DNA of 64,000 nucleotides from the NCBI GenBank assembly GCA_034401795.1, contig CM067369.1:185259047-185323046 (forward strand), in the 5' to 3' direction. Positions 1 to 11,590 of this stretch are shown here, in pieces. The position numbers were made by a program, and so were the translations under genes. Within the stretch, counting starts at the first letter, position 1. Every line of letters begins with the position of its first letter. Source of the stretch: Chaetoderma sp. LZ-2023a (taxonomy: Eukaryota; Mollusca; Caudofoveata; Chaetodermatida; Chaetodermatidae). The notes beneath the pieces were generated by a model that saw only the letters and a program-made list of their open reading frames with translations, did no database searches and had not been told where the DNA came from.

Positions 1-780
1 ATACTTGGCTACTAAGATTTCATCGGGACAAGTGTAAGATAATGATGGTACAGAGTTGACGGTCGACAGCTGAGAAAGATAGAACCTACCACTTATACAA
101 GATGAAGGGAGAAAATGTTACTCTTGATAATGTGGACAAAGAAAAGGACATAGGAGTGGTTGTCGACAAAAACATAACCTGTAAAGCCCATATGCAAGCA
201 CAAGTGAACAAGGCAAACAGCATCATGGAACTGATTAGAAGATCTTTTACATACCTCGATGAAGAGATGTTCAGTTGGCTGTTCAAAGCACTCGTGCGAG
301 CACATCTGGAATATGCGGTGAGTGTATGGGGTCCATATACAAAAAATGGTATCTTAGTGCTGGAAAATGTGCAGATGAGAGCAACAGAATTAGTCCCGAC
401 TCAAAGAGCTATATTATCCAGAAAGACTAAGAGGACTAGCACTCCCAACACTCAGATACAGACGCATGAGAGGAGATATGATAGAGACCTTTGAGATCCT
501 GAGTGGTATATATGACCCAGAAGTAACCGTAAATATGATGGAAACTGTCAAAGAAAGTATCACGAGAGGGGACAATTGGAGACTTCTAAGAAGTAAGAAG
601 GGATGCAGACTGGATATCAGAAAGTAGTCTTTCACCAGCAGCGTAGTGGACCTATGGAATAGCCTACTGGAAGCTGTAGTACGCGCCAAAACAGTTTTTC
701 TGTTTGAGGTAGGACTAGACAGATTTTGGTAAACGCTGGAAGTAAAGTACGACTTTACAGCGGAATTCACATCGCCAGGA
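1..780 (+). mobile_element. CR1-like LINE, 3' part of reverse transcriptase (decayed)
   Basis: The plus strand encodes the C-terminal side of a CR1-type RT. Residues such as 'EKDIGVVVDKNI', 'KANSIMELIRRSFTYLD', 'LVRAHLEYAVSVWGPY' and 'ENVQMRATELVP' are in one frame from 102 to about 400. After a frameshift near 400-425 the usual continuation follows ('LALPTLRYRRMRGDMIETF', 'LLRSKKGCRLDIRK') with an in-frame stop near 627, then 'SSVVDLWNSLLEAVV' and a stop near 731. The RT core (motifs A-C) lies left of the window edge. The copy cannot make a working protein. Assignment to the CR1 group is by motif recognition; a neighbouring clade is possible. Confidence 0.85.
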
Positions 781-1297
781 AGTCACGTGTGTGAGTCGTA
801 CCCAGCAGTGACAAAAGAAGAGGCAGACATAAAGGCTGTACAGGCCTGAGTCCATCGAATCATCCTAAGTAATTGCCTATTCCTTGCCAACGAACCCAGA
901 AACGTTAACTGGTCCGTGTTTGAGCTTATCTATTGTTTACTACCTGACACCATCTAAAATAACAACTTGACCACAATATGGCAGATACTGAAAACAGGCT
1001 TTTATTCACATGCTTAGCTTATAATATATAGCTGATAGATTGATAAGGCTAGAGTGGTGTTACAGTGTAAGGGAGGCAACTCTTTCATCAACTAGTTAGC
1101 ACACTCAAGAAGGATAACTCATCCATTAAGCCTACATGTTACATTATCTTCATCCAACTATCACTGAATTATATGTGCGTTAAATGTAAGGGGTCCACCG
1201 CTGTATATGTTCAGCTTTTAGTGGCATGCCTGTTGTGTACATGTAAAAATCTATGTACTATATGACAATAAATAATTTTGAATCTTTGAATCTTTAG
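781..1297 (+). repeat. Non-coding stretch, probable LINE 3' UTR ending in a short tandem tail
   Basis: No open frame of note. The segment ends in 'AATAAATAATTTTGAATC' followed by a repeated 'TTGAATCTT', which is the kind of short 3' tandem tail CR1-like elements carry. It may be the tail of the fragment at 1-780 or of a separate 5'-truncated copy; the sequence does not decide between them. Confidence 0.45.
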
Positions 1298-1499
1298 AGG
1301 TGAATGCACTAGACCACTGAGCTATGCAGCCCGATGATACATTATGGCTCGGCACCAAACTATACTCCAGTCATCTAACATTTACTTACAGGTCCTGTTT
1401 TGACTGCAGGGTTATATACACTTTTCTGTCAACTTCGGGTCTTCTACTATATTAGCTATGTCACATGTGCTTTGAGTCGTGAATGTCTTGTCTATATTT
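1298..1499. other. Unassigned spacer with a tRNA-like box A on the minus strand
   Basis: The minus strand of 1298-1345 reads 'GCATAGCTCAGTGGTCTAG', which resembles a tRNA box A region. No convincing box B or cloverleaf could be drawn. It could be the head of a tRNA-derived SINE. Nothing else is recognisable. Confidence 0.25.
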
Positions 1500-2250
1500 C
1501 CAGTATTTGTCCAGTCTACATTCAAATGTTGGGGTGATAACTGATAACTGCTTCTCGTAAGTCATTCCAAATGTCTACACCTCCGTTAGTGAAGAAGTTC
1601 TTTCCGATGTTCAGTTTTGAATGCCTTTTGAAGATTTTCATGGAATGGCCTCTGTTTGTACTGTTGGTGACTAATAGGATGTTTAGGTGCACTGCTTCTG
1701 GGTCGTATTTGTCGGTTAGCATCTTGTGGAGTTCGATCATATCACCTCTTACTCGACGATATGCAAGTGTTGACAGGTTTATCAGTTTAAATATTTCTTA
1801 ATATGTATGTTCTTGTAGACCAAGTACAAGTTTTGTCACCCTCCGCTGGACATTTTCCAGGGTTATAATTTGTCTTCTGAGGTATGGGCTCCATACTTGG
1901 TTGGAATATTCGAGGTGAGGACGCACAAGTGCGGTTTATACGATTCTGAAGCTGGCTATATCGAGGAATTCCATTGATCTTCTAATGAGTCCCATCATGG
2001 AGTTGGTTTTATTAATTTTCTCATTTTTATGAAAATCAAAGGTTAATTTGTCATCAATGGTGACTCCGGTGTCCTTTTCCTTTGTAGTGCTTTCTGTAGC
2101 TTGGCTGCTTTCATGGAGTTTGTATTTCTGGTTGTCTAATTTGGCTTTGCCAATTCTTATCATTTTGCATTTGTCCAGGTGGAAGTGTAGTAGCCATTTG
2201 TCAGCCCATTCTTGAATGTGTATAAATCTTGTTGAATTATATGCAGTCAT
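1500..2250 (-). mobile_element. CR1-like LINE RT C-terminal fragment, minus strand
   Basis: Reading the minus strand from 2250 downward gives 'IQEWADKWLLHFHLDKCK', 'EKDTGVTIDDKLTF', 'KTNSMMGLIRRSMEFLD', then after a break the 'LNIGKNFFTNGGVDIWNDL' terminus at about 1522-1740. This is the same RT C-terminal module as at 1-780 but from a different, more diverged family and in opposite orientation. Stops and a frameshift separate the two halves. Confidence 0.85.
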
Positions 2251-2739
2251 TTAATACATTTGTTCTTAATAAACGCCGATGAAAAGCATCAATATTTCTT
2301 AGGAATCCACACTTCTTATTCGCTGGGCTGAGACATGACTGTACCAGGTGATCCCAAACGGCAACATTCTGCTCCTTGACATCCTAAATGGTACATCACT
2401 TAAACAGGTGAACAGGAGGTGTGAATACCTTAGACCGCCTAATAACATCACACCCAAGCCTGGTTAGGTGTAGCACAGATCGCTTAGCACTGGGTACAAA
2501 ACGGGCCGGGCTGAGATGCTCTAAATGCACCCGACAGTCCTGAATGGCTGGTGCAGTATAGTCGCACACCACTAAAGGGTATGACATAAATTAGAAGCAG
2601 CCAGTCCCTAATAATAATCTTCTCAAGAAGTCATGTTAGACTCGCTATGCCATCCCTGTTAATAAGCGATACACTTATATAAAATCCAATAAATAAGTGA
2701 TACAACAAGATGCAACGCTACACCGGTCACATGAATAGT
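2251..2739. other. No gene recognised
   Basis: Apart from a 63-residue minus-strand frame without recognisable motifs (2396-2587), this segment shows no coding signal, RNA gene or clear terminal repeat. It separates a minus-strand LINE from a plus-strand LINE and is probably old repeat. Confidence 0.4.
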
Positions 2740-4975
2740 TGAGACGAGACGGTGCTGTTTTGCATTGGTGGGGGTGCTCACCCAGCCCCGCGGGAGTGTG
2801 ACCGTCCCACCGGCCCTAGAGGTCGGTCTTTGTACAACTCAGTAGCCTGTGGTCTCAGCATCGTCGGGTCGGCATGTACCACAGGTACGACGTCGAGTCT
2901 GAACAAGAGGATATACCACCAACTACTGGACAACGAGGCTCCAGAGCTACATAACAAAACGCAAAGTGCACCACCAATAGCAGATCATGACAATTTCATC
3001 ATCGATGTGACGGTTCCACCAATCATAGTAAAACAACCACCAAGGAGAATCTTCAAATACCATAAAGCCAACCCCAGTGAGAACTAAGAACAACAAAGAC
3101 CTTGAGGACGCACAAAAAAATTCTTCAATCGTGTCCCTTCAACCCACACAGTAGAGGACAACTGGTGCTTCTTGAAAGAGTCAATTTTCCAGACGATGAC
3201 CAAAAATATTCCACAAAAAGTACTAGGATCACACTACACTGAGCATATAATGCAGCCAAAAAGAGTGATAGCATCAAAGACAAGAATAAATTTCAACATC
3301 CTCGATGGCAAGTACACCAAGTCCTGCAAAATCCTACTAGAGCTACATCAACAACATACTAAATTCAGATGACAATAAAAGCAGTAAAAAGTTCTGGAGA
3401 TACATAAAGTCTCAATGTCAAGATATCGTATGTATAAGCATCATCAGAGACGAGGGACAAATACTCACTGATTCAAAGAAAAAGGCAGAAGCTTTGAACC
3501 ATCTATTTACACCAGTATTCACCAAAGAGAGTTTCAACAACATACTATCCATGATACCACTATCGCCATATAATGTCATCATCACAAGATAGATAACAAC
3601 GAACAGAGTGGGAAAATCCCTACAACCACTAAACCCATCAAAACTAGCAGGTCCCGACCAGATACCCACAAGAATATTGAAAGCAACATCAACCAAAGTT
3701 GCCCCGTGCTTGCATCATTATTTCAACAGACTCTAAAAGAATCTGTCATACCATCACGCTGGAAACAGGCAAATATAACACCAATTTTCAAAAAGGGCGA
3801 CAGAACAAAGGCAGCAAATTATAGGCTTGTCTCACTAATATCTTTAACATGTAAACTTCTCGAGCACATTATAGCCAGCCAAATGATGCAGCAGCTGGAC
3901 AGAAACAACATTCTGCATTCAAACCAGCATGATTTGAGACATACTAAACTGGATTGAGTCATTTCTCACCAACAGACAACAAAGAGGTGTACTAGATGGA
4001 GGGTTCTCAACCCCAACACATGTCTTGTCAGGTGTTCTTCAAGGATCTGTACTAGGACCATTCCTTTTCCTAGTGTACAACAACGACATCGCATACAATA
4101 TTCAATCAACCATCCAACTCTTTGAAGACGAGTGTCTTCTCTACCACACAATCAAGGAACATGAAGACCATAGAGCTCTCCAGGATTATTTCAACACTCT
4201 CATAGCATGGACTGATACCTGGCAAATGGAGCTTAACACCTTAAAGTGTAACATCATTAAGGTAACTCAGCGAAGGTCTAGCATGATCACCACCTACACC
4301 ACGCGTAGCCAAACTTTACATGAAACTGTGCTAAATCCATACCTGGGAGTATAGGTCAATAGTAAAATGAAATGAGACAAACACATATCAAACATCACCA
4401 GTAAGGACTTCCTCGGCAGAAACATATGCGGGTGTCCACAGATCATCAAGGAATGAGCTTATCATAGCCTCGTCTGACCTAAGCTTGAGTGCAGTGCGAC
4501 AGCCTGGGACTAACCAGCAAAGGAACTACAAAATCAAGTGGAAGCTGTACAGAGAAGTGCAGCACAGGTTGTCCTAGCCAGACCAGTGTACCTTTATCTA
4601 CGACATAGTGTCTCCAGCATGATATCAGAACTAGGCTAGGGCAAACAAGACAGAAGGCCAGCATACCACTCATGTATACATTATTAAATGGTCAGGTATG
4701 GATACCAACTGAATACCACTCAGTAAGAGCAGGCGACACCACCACCAGACGCAGCCATTCACAGAAGCTATATACATTTCAAACATCAATTAGACAACCA
4801 CAGCATTAATTCTTGCCTAGAACAGTACCTCTATGGAACAGCCTCGCCGATTCAACCACCTCGGCAACAGATGTAGAAACATTTAAGAACCTCACCCAGG
4901 AGGCGACCATGTAAGCTGCAAAAAAAATCCTTGTAAATATGTACACATACTGTTTTTAATCTACTGGGATAGCAG
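2740..4975 (+). mobile_element. Non-LTR retrotransposon with degraded RT (plus strand)
   Basis: A LINE in pieces. 3650-3957 carries the RT entry region ('SRWKQANITPIFKKGDR', 'AANYRLVSLISLTCKLLE'). 4025-4354 carries 'SGVLQGSVLGPFLFLVYNND' (motif B) and 'FEDECLLY', a mutated form of the catalytic F/YADD box, then 'WQMELNTLKCNIIKV'. The upstream frames (2752-3372) give the linker between endonuclease and RT. Stops and frameshifts are frequent and the second catalytic Asp of motif C is replaced by Glu, so it is dead. A CR1/Jockey-group element is most likely. Confidence 0.85.
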
Positions 4976-4983
4976 CCTCTCTT

Positions 4984-5110
4984 CCAGTGGCCGTATTCAC
5001 GAAGAGGGCATAACTTATGCCTGGCATAACTTATGCCCTAGGGCTACGCCTCTTAGTTACACCGTATTCACGAAGAGGGGCATAAATAAATGCATCACTG
5101 TAATGCATGT
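4984..5110. repeat. Direct and inverted repeat cluster 'CGTATTCACGAAGAGG'
   Basis: 'CCGTATTCACGAAGAGG' occurs at about 4990 and again at about 5062. Between them is an inverted pair built from 'GGGCATAACTTATGCC'. This looks like the terminus of a small DNA transposon or MITE, not a gene. Confidence 0.45.
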
Positions 5111-5740
5111 AGGCCAGAATTCATTGGTCACATATAGGCAGCTTATTGACATAGTACTGTACGCATCAACAGCTGTCAGAATGTGTGTCACTACAACATG
5201 GAATACTGAACAGGCTAGCTACCATCACCTCAAAATTTAGTATGTACGCTTAATACTAACAAATAAATAAATAAATAAATAAATAGATAATATTCATTCG
5301 GACGTTCTATCGATACTGACTAACCTAGCATATAACCATTCATTAGTGCTTGTCATTACAAAATCTAGGTGCTGCGAAAACATGCAATTATTATATTCTT
5401 ATAACTTTGCTTTAGCATCCTGAAGCCTTTTTGGGAAAACTTGACTTGAGCATGACACATCATTCAGGCTGTTCACATGCGCTTGTTGCCAAACAATACC
5501 ATATCGGTCGAGCCTATTTAACTACCAAATTGTTTCAGCTTCACATTTAGTGAACCGCAGGTACTTTGAATACAGAAATAGGAAAGGTATACAGCTCAAA
5601 TATTTTTAAAAACGGATGCTATGGCTTCACATTAAATAACACTAAATATTTACAAAAAATCAGCTAAATGCAAATTCAATTTATAAAATTCATAATATCC
5701 GATATTCGACTACTGAAACTCACTAAAGTTGAGGCTGTAT
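5111..5740. repeat. AT-rich spacer with an (AAAT)n microsatellite
   Basis: A short (AAAT)n run sits near 5258-5286. No coding or RNA feature was recognised in the remaining sequence. Confidence 0.5.
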
Positions 5741-5980
5741 GGGCACCTACTCTTGAAGTATTTAAAGCCCAAATGTCCAACACCTGACATCAGGATACTC
5801 CAGAACCAAAGTACTGATTCAACATGAAATATCACCATCGCTTACTCAGACAGATAATGGTAGTCATTACCACACTAAAAATCAGGATAATGATTACATA
5901 TCTAAAAGAAGTGTAGCAGGATTTTCCAATACCAAACCCACTTCCACCAACCCAAATGATAATTGGACTGACCAACGAAA

Positions 5981-6304
5981 ATGGTGCTCATTATCGGTAG
6001 CTCCACCCTTAGAAAGTTAAGTGGAAGATATATGTCTGCCAATGAACTCAATATTAATATTCGAACCCTATGTGGGGCACGGATTAATGATTTAACTGAA
6101 CAATTAGACAAATATCTTCAAGTAAACAGTCATGATGCTATTGTCATACATGCTGGTAGCAACGGAATTGGCAAACGAAACCAACAACATATGACTTTAG
6201 ACTACTTTGCCGTAATCGATCACATTCACTCTATATCCCTCGCATTCATGTCTTTGTATCATCCTTGCTGCCACGACCACAAAATGAATATTGCAATAAT
6301 CTAA
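5981..6304 (+). pseudogene. LINE ORF1 remnant with SGNH/esterase-like motifs
   Basis: The frame begins 'MVLIIGSSTLRKL' and continues with 'GARINDLTEQL' and 'DAIVIHAGSNGI'. This is the block I 'GSS', block II Gly and block III 'H-x-G-x-N' layout of SGNH hydrolases as seen in CR1 ORF1 esterases. The frame is lost near residue 90, where other frames carry the continuation. The His/Asp of block V was not located. It would act in the LINE ribonucleoprotein; its biochemical role there is not settled. Confidence 0.7.
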
Positions 6305-6879
6305 CACTCGAGTTCAATTGTATCCTACTAAGCCTGTTTGAAATGCAACACAACATTTATAGACAACTCACCACTTATCTTCAATCCCAGTGGTGAGGTG
6401 TATAAGGAATTATTTTATGATCACATACATCCAAATGTGCAGGGGACTCGTATCCTATCAGAAAATATTATAAACTAGCTCAACAGTACCCGTATCAACA
6501 ATTCTTACAACACTTATGCTTCCGCTGTTCGACAGACTTACCCAGCCTAGAGATCAGCATACAATCCACATTTTTACAATGGAAGGATCCATGGGAGGAA
6601 TCGACCAGCATATACTACAAATCATACACGAATCCACAACATCCCCAATCAATGCCTCACACACTACAACACGGGCACTCCACCAAGTTAGTACTATTAA
6701 GTACTACTAATATTCCTCTATGAAGAAAAATGGTAAAAACTAGTTTAGTTACAGATGCACCTCTTATAAATGTAAAGAACACGACTAAAAATTGTAACAT
6801 GCCCTTAAATGACAAACTGAGAGTATAACAAAGGTAAACACATGTAGACCAAATATATCGTCCAAGAAAACGTCTATCC

Positions 6880-7620
6880 CACACCCATGCCAATTTCAAA
6901 CATGGCAGTGATATCACAGTTTTATGCACTAATGCAGATGTCTTCACACAAGACAAGATTATTGAACTCAAACACTTAAACCAAGACTACATATCATAGC
7001 CATCGCTGAGGTAAAACCAAAGACCGATAAAGTTCATCGAACACTGGCTGATTACAACAAGGATACAACATTGAAGAATCTAATATTGCTGGCAAACACA
7101 GGAGAGGCATTATTTTATTCATATGGAAATCTATATCCTATAACATGTTAACTACCCATGATGCATTTGTAGAATGTCTCGTCTGTGATATAACTGTGGA
7201 AAAGGAAACACTAAGGATTGGTGTATTCTATAGAAGCCCGCATTCAGATAGTTTGAACAACATACAACTTTACCATGTATTTACATACATTATATTCTGA
7301 TAACAGATGCACACTTATACTGGGTGACTTTAGCAATATATATATATATGACTATATCAATTGGGCACTAGCTACATATACCAGCACCACCAATTTAGAT
7401 TTTACTTATCACTTTAATGAGACAATAAGAGATTGCTTCCTACAGCAATTGATAGCAACTCCCACTAGAGGATAGGGCTCGGCTAAGCCCTCAATACTAG
7501 ATCTACTATTTACAAATTATCCTGAACCAGTGGATGACATAGTTGCTAACGCCCCACTCGGTAAGTGTGAGCATTCTATAATACAAGTTACAGTCCATCT
7601 TGACCTGGTCAGCAGTACAA
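6880..7620 (+). pseudogene. LINE endonuclease (APE-type) remnant
   Basis: In several frames the plus strand gives 'LCTNADVFTQDKIIELKHL' (the N-terminal 'NARSL.NK..EL' position), 'IIAIAEVKPKTDK', 'RRGIILFIWKSI', 'LRIGVFYRSPHSD', 'CTLILGDFSN' and 'SILDLLFTN'. These follow the order of an AP-endonuclease-like domain, which nicks target DNA to prime reverse transcription. 'GDFN' appears as 'GDFS', so even the visible catalytic Asn is changed. Frameshifts occur near 7000 and a stop near 7474. Confidence 0.75.
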
Positions 7621-7924
7621 CCACAAAGTTGGGATATTGCTATGATAAAGCAGATTATAAAGCTATGAATGCATATCTGAACATAGACTGGAGCAAACTT
7701 ATGGGAAGGTTCAATGATGTTAATGATCTTTCGCAAACAATACTTTCAAAATATCACAAAGCTGAAGAGAAATTTCATTCCTACTTTAAAAACTAAAAGT
7801 AAGCGAAACAAATACACACTTGATAAAACAACTAGAACTAAGATTAACAAACAGAAAGGTCTCTAGAGAAAATATATAGAAACTGAAGGTGAAGACACAT
7901 ATGCTGAATGCTGTAGAATAAGAA

Positions 7925-8028
7925 ACCAAATTCAAAGTTCAGAGTTCAAAGTTGCTTTATTTCATGGTTTTTCTATACATGTAAATAGAATCTAAACAGG
8001 CAGTCCATCAAAGGCATGTAGTTAGGAC
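7925..8028 (-). mobile_element. Inverted 3' tail of another CR1 copy nested in the LINE
   Basis: The host reading ('YAECCRIRNQI' on one side and 'RTATRKAMKMHEHNISK' on the other) is split by about 105 bases. Read on the minus strand they end in 'AAATAAAGCAACTTTGAAC' followed by near-repeats of 'ACTTTGAA'. That is a typical 5'-truncated CR1 3' end inserted in reverse. The limits are approximate. Confidence 0.55.
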
Positions 8029-8099
8029 AGCTACAAGAAAAGCTATGAAAATGCATGAACATAATATCTCGAAATGTGTTAACCAAAATCCAAAGAAAT

Positions 8100-9470
8100 T
8101 TTGGAAATGCATTCACTCCCTGACAAAACCATAATTGGTATCCCTGATTTAGAAATACCTAATAACAATGGTGTTTTTACTACAAATGTACGCAAAAGGC
8201 AGATGTTTTGGCTGATTACTTTAATTCTGTTTTAACTGTTGAACCTGATTAAGAGGCACCGCCAATTTCAACTAGACATATAATTACGCAGTCTCCACTA
8301 ATTGTTAATATCACTTCAGACATTGTGAAAAAAGATTATCCACGCCCAAGATTTCCAAATCTCCTGGACCTGACAAATTACATCCTAGACCAAGATATGA
8401 ACTTAGGCAAGTATTTTGCCATCCTTTATCACTGCTTTTTAATAGATCACTAGAATCTGGGAAATTGCCAGATAGTTGGACTAATGCCTATATATCAGCC
8501 ATATTAAAAAGGGAGACAAATAGAAACCTGAAAATTATCACCCAATCAGCCTAACGTCGGTAGTTTGTAAAATAATGGAATCAATTATTAAGGATGCAAT
8601 AATGGACCATCTAAGAACAAATAAAATGCTTTCAGAAAAACAATATGGCTTTATCTGTGGCCGATCTGCTGTTCTACAATTGCTAAATGTACTTGAAAAA
8701 TGGCTGCAGACACTTGATAAAGGTGGGATGATTGATGTTATCTACTGCGACTTTATCAAGGCATTTGACAAGGTTCCTCACAAACATCTCCAAAAAAAAA
8801 GTTGTCTATATATGGCATAGAAGGTAAATTGTTAGATTGGATACAAGCATTTTTAACCGCTAGGACATAACAGGTATTAATTAACGGGGTCCCTTCTAAA
8901 ACAACACAAGTCACAAGTGGCATACCACAAGGTTCTGTTTTGGGACCACTCCTTTTCACAATATATATCAATGATCTTCCTGATGCAGTTAACTATGGTT
9001 CTGAAATGTTCCTGTTTGCAGATGGCACAAAACTCTTCAGATCAATTTTTAATCGAACAGACTATTTCATTGCCAAAAGACATAAATTTGATGTGTTCAT
9101 GGACAGATGATTCATTATTAAAACTTCACTCAGATAAGCGCAAATATATGCGAATCTCTACTAAAAAACAGAATCACACTCCTATACAATGAACCCATAC
9201 AGCCATACTTTAACATACTACACTACTGAAAAAAGATATTGGTGTAATAATCGATGAAGAGCTAAATTTCGACCAAAATAATGGGATTAATCCGATGTAT
9301 GTTTAGCTATATAGATAAATATAATTTTACTCACCTATTCAATGCTCTCGTTAGACCAAATATTGAATATGCTAATGTTGTCTGCGCCGCACATTTGAAA
9401 AAACATATAAATGCTGTAGAAAATGTCCAAAGACGAGCCACCAAGCTCGTTTCTGGTCTATGCATCTAAC
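8100..9470 (+). pseudogene. LINE reverse transcriptase remnant
   Basis: Visible RT landmarks: 'SPGPDKLHPR' region near 8350-8390, 'KIMESIIKDAIMDHL' and 'QYGFICGRSAVLQLL' (8570-8680), motif A 'IYCDFIKAFDKVPHKHL' (about 8738-8790), motif B 'SGIPQGSVLGPLLF' (about 8917), and motif C 'FADGTKLF' (about 9017), where the second Asp of the F/YADD pair is Gly. The thumb region 'LVRPNIEYANVVCAAHLK' follows. Loss of the catalytic Asp and several frameshifts make it inactive. Confidence 0.85.
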
Positions 9471-9975
9471 ATACAGTGAACGCCTGCAAACTTTGAAATT
9501 ACCAAACTTGGCATTTCATAGATTATGTGGCGATATGACGCATAGATTTATAAACATCTCAATAACAAATATGACCAAGGAACATCAGACTTCATTGAAC
9601 ATCACAACACAAATACTAATACAAGAGGCCATAGCTTAAAAATCATGAAAGTTAGACCCAGACTAGACATAAGGAAGTATTCCTTCCCATTGCGGTACAC
9701 TGATCATTGGAATAAACTCTCTGAATATGTCATCAGTACACCTTCAATTCATTCTTTTAAATATAGATTGGACAAACTTTGGGAAAGTTACCCTATGCGT
9801 TTCAAATTTGAAGCTAAACCTACATGTATTTCCAATTCTACTTCAATACTAGTTGACTGATGTGAAACTGTTATTTCTGACGTTAGAGGCCTGAGGCCTG
9901 CTGTCAGATGTCCTTTCATTGTATCATTGTATCATTGTATCATTGTATCATTGCATCATTAAAATAAAGTAGACA

Positions 9976-11120
9976 GTCACTATAGGGAATTCAAAGGAGT
10001 GAGCAGATTACTAGTGGACAGCCCATCGTCGATGAAAACATAAAAAAGCAAGATGAGCAGCTTACTCTCCCATGGGCGCGGGACTCCATGGCATCGATGG
10101 GATAACACCAAATGCCAGTATGCACCTGATTGAGATATATGCGTCCTTCCTGTACTACTCTACGGTTTGGACATTCTCATCCTTAACAAGGCAAAAATTA
10201 ATCTGCTAGGCACATTCTACCACAAACTACTACTTCAAATATTAGGCCTTCCAGACAGGACTGCATTCCCATCACCTTATATCCCATTCGGCACCTTACC
10301 AGTTGAGGACATAAGTTGAAGCTCATCATGACAAGAAATATCTGCGGAAACCAGGAAATGCTTCTATTCGGAGTAGTTGTAAGACAAAGTGTTATGAGAC
10401 GCTTTGACCAGGAGAGCTGGATAGCAGACATACACAGGATATTGGCAAGGTATGAGCTGCCATCCATCTATGAAGTCATGGACAGCCCACAAGGAAAATG
10501 TGCCTGGAAGACCACTATCAGAACCAACATACACAAGCAATGGTCTGTGAATTTCAACTCACAACTGCAGCTGTATCCCTCGTTGGAGCACGTCCAGCAC
10601 TATCCAATTAATTTCTGCTCTGCATATCCAGCAGTCGACTCTCTTAATACATTACCTTATGATATACGCCTACTTGCAGTACGACTATGGCTACTGACAG
10701 AATGTTACATTCTTCAGGTGAACACAGCTAAGTTTAGCCGCTACACTGTTAATGCAACCTGCCTACTTTGTAATGCTCAACCCGAGGACCTTCAGCACTT
10801 TCTGACTGCCTGCACTGCTCTAACTGAAATCCGCATGAAATACCTCAATCTTATCCATGCTAGCCTATGTAACGTGTGCAACACTAACACCTACAACATC
10901 TGGACTAACACCAGCATCCTAACATCATTCCTGCTCGACCCTTCTACATATATGTCTAGCAAACCAAGCTGTAGCTGCCATCATAAACTAGAAATGTCAG
11001 TGCGACAATACTTCTACTCACGACACCATAACAGGACCACAAAACTCGTAATTATAGACAGTAATAAATAGACCAAGTCATTCATACACAAGTCCGCTTC
11101 TGCTTTTAACATTTTTGTAT
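9976..11120 (+). mobile_element. C-terminal part of another LINE polyprotein
   Basis: 10316-11071 is an open frame of 251 residues with a zinc-knuckle-like 'CLLCNAQPEDLQHFLTAC' around residue 160. That is the C-terminal cysteine/histidine motif of many LINE RT proteins. The preceding frame (about 10190-10312) encodes 'KINLLGTFYHKLLLQILGLP' and 'PFGTLPVED', the usual upstream part, so one frameshift lies near 10312. The RT core is absent (5' truncation). Long uninterrupted frame compared with its neighbours suggests a younger copy. Confidence 0.75.
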
Positions 11121-11400
11121 TTTACTCATCATCATCATCATTTTACAGTCATGATGCTATCATATACGCCCTTGGTTTGTTATTACCTCTGGGGTTGTGT
11201 TAGTATTGTATTACTAGTGCTTGTACTTTGCTTAGTTACAGTTGCTTATTTGTTTGGTTGGCATTATTCACTGACAGTAATCGGGGACCCTGGTTGACTT
11301 TGGTAGGTGCTGTGGGGTAGATGGGTTATCCCCGCATCAGCTGCGGTGTGCTCATGGTTACACCCGTCTGCGCTTAGCATTTGGGTATATTTCTAGATTG
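11121..11400 (+). repeat. LINE 3' UTR block shared with 11.97, 13.2 and 21.17 kb
   Basis: Contains a (CAT)n stretch and 'CCCCGCATCAGCTGCGGT', which recurs at 13203-13220. A related 'CATCATCATTTTAC' block occurs at about 11980 and 21167. It follows directly on the LINE C-terminus, so I read it as that family's 3' UTR, with the other sites as solitary 3' ends. Confidence 0.5.
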
Positions 11401-11590
11401 TCTTATTATTATATATCTATTAGTTGGTTATGTCATGATCGTATATTATGTCATTTAGGTGCATATCTAGTTTTGATTTAAACACGCTGAGCGTTGGTGC
11501 ATCGACGACAAAAGAAGGGAGTACTCACTCGCGAGCTGCTCCCGTATATGGGAGGGATTTCCGAAACGAATTGAACTATAGGGAAATAAT
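11400..11590 (-). mobile_element. Short CR1-like RT C-terminal scrap, minus strand
   Basis: The minus strand of about 11440-11512 encodes 'VVDAPTLSVFKSKLDMHL', the characteristic end of CR1-like RT proteins. Upstream frames are broken. The fragment is about 150-190 bases long. Confidence 0.65.

Larger units (their letters stand above)
5740..9975 (+). mobile_element. Nearly full-length but dead CR1-type LINE
   Basis: One plus-strand element carries, in order, an esterase-like ORF1 segment (5981-6300), an endonuclease (about 6880-7620), an RT (about 8100-9470), the RT C-terminus ('LDIRKYSFPLRYTDHWNKL', 9645-9860) and a 3' UTR ending in a 'CATTGTAT' tandem tail at about 9916-9958. The order and tail fit the CR1 group, where ORF1 proteins with an SGNH/esterase fold are known. 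Many stops and frameshifts, plus an internal insertion at about 7925-8028, show it is inactive. The 5' limit is approximate. Confidence 0.85.
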
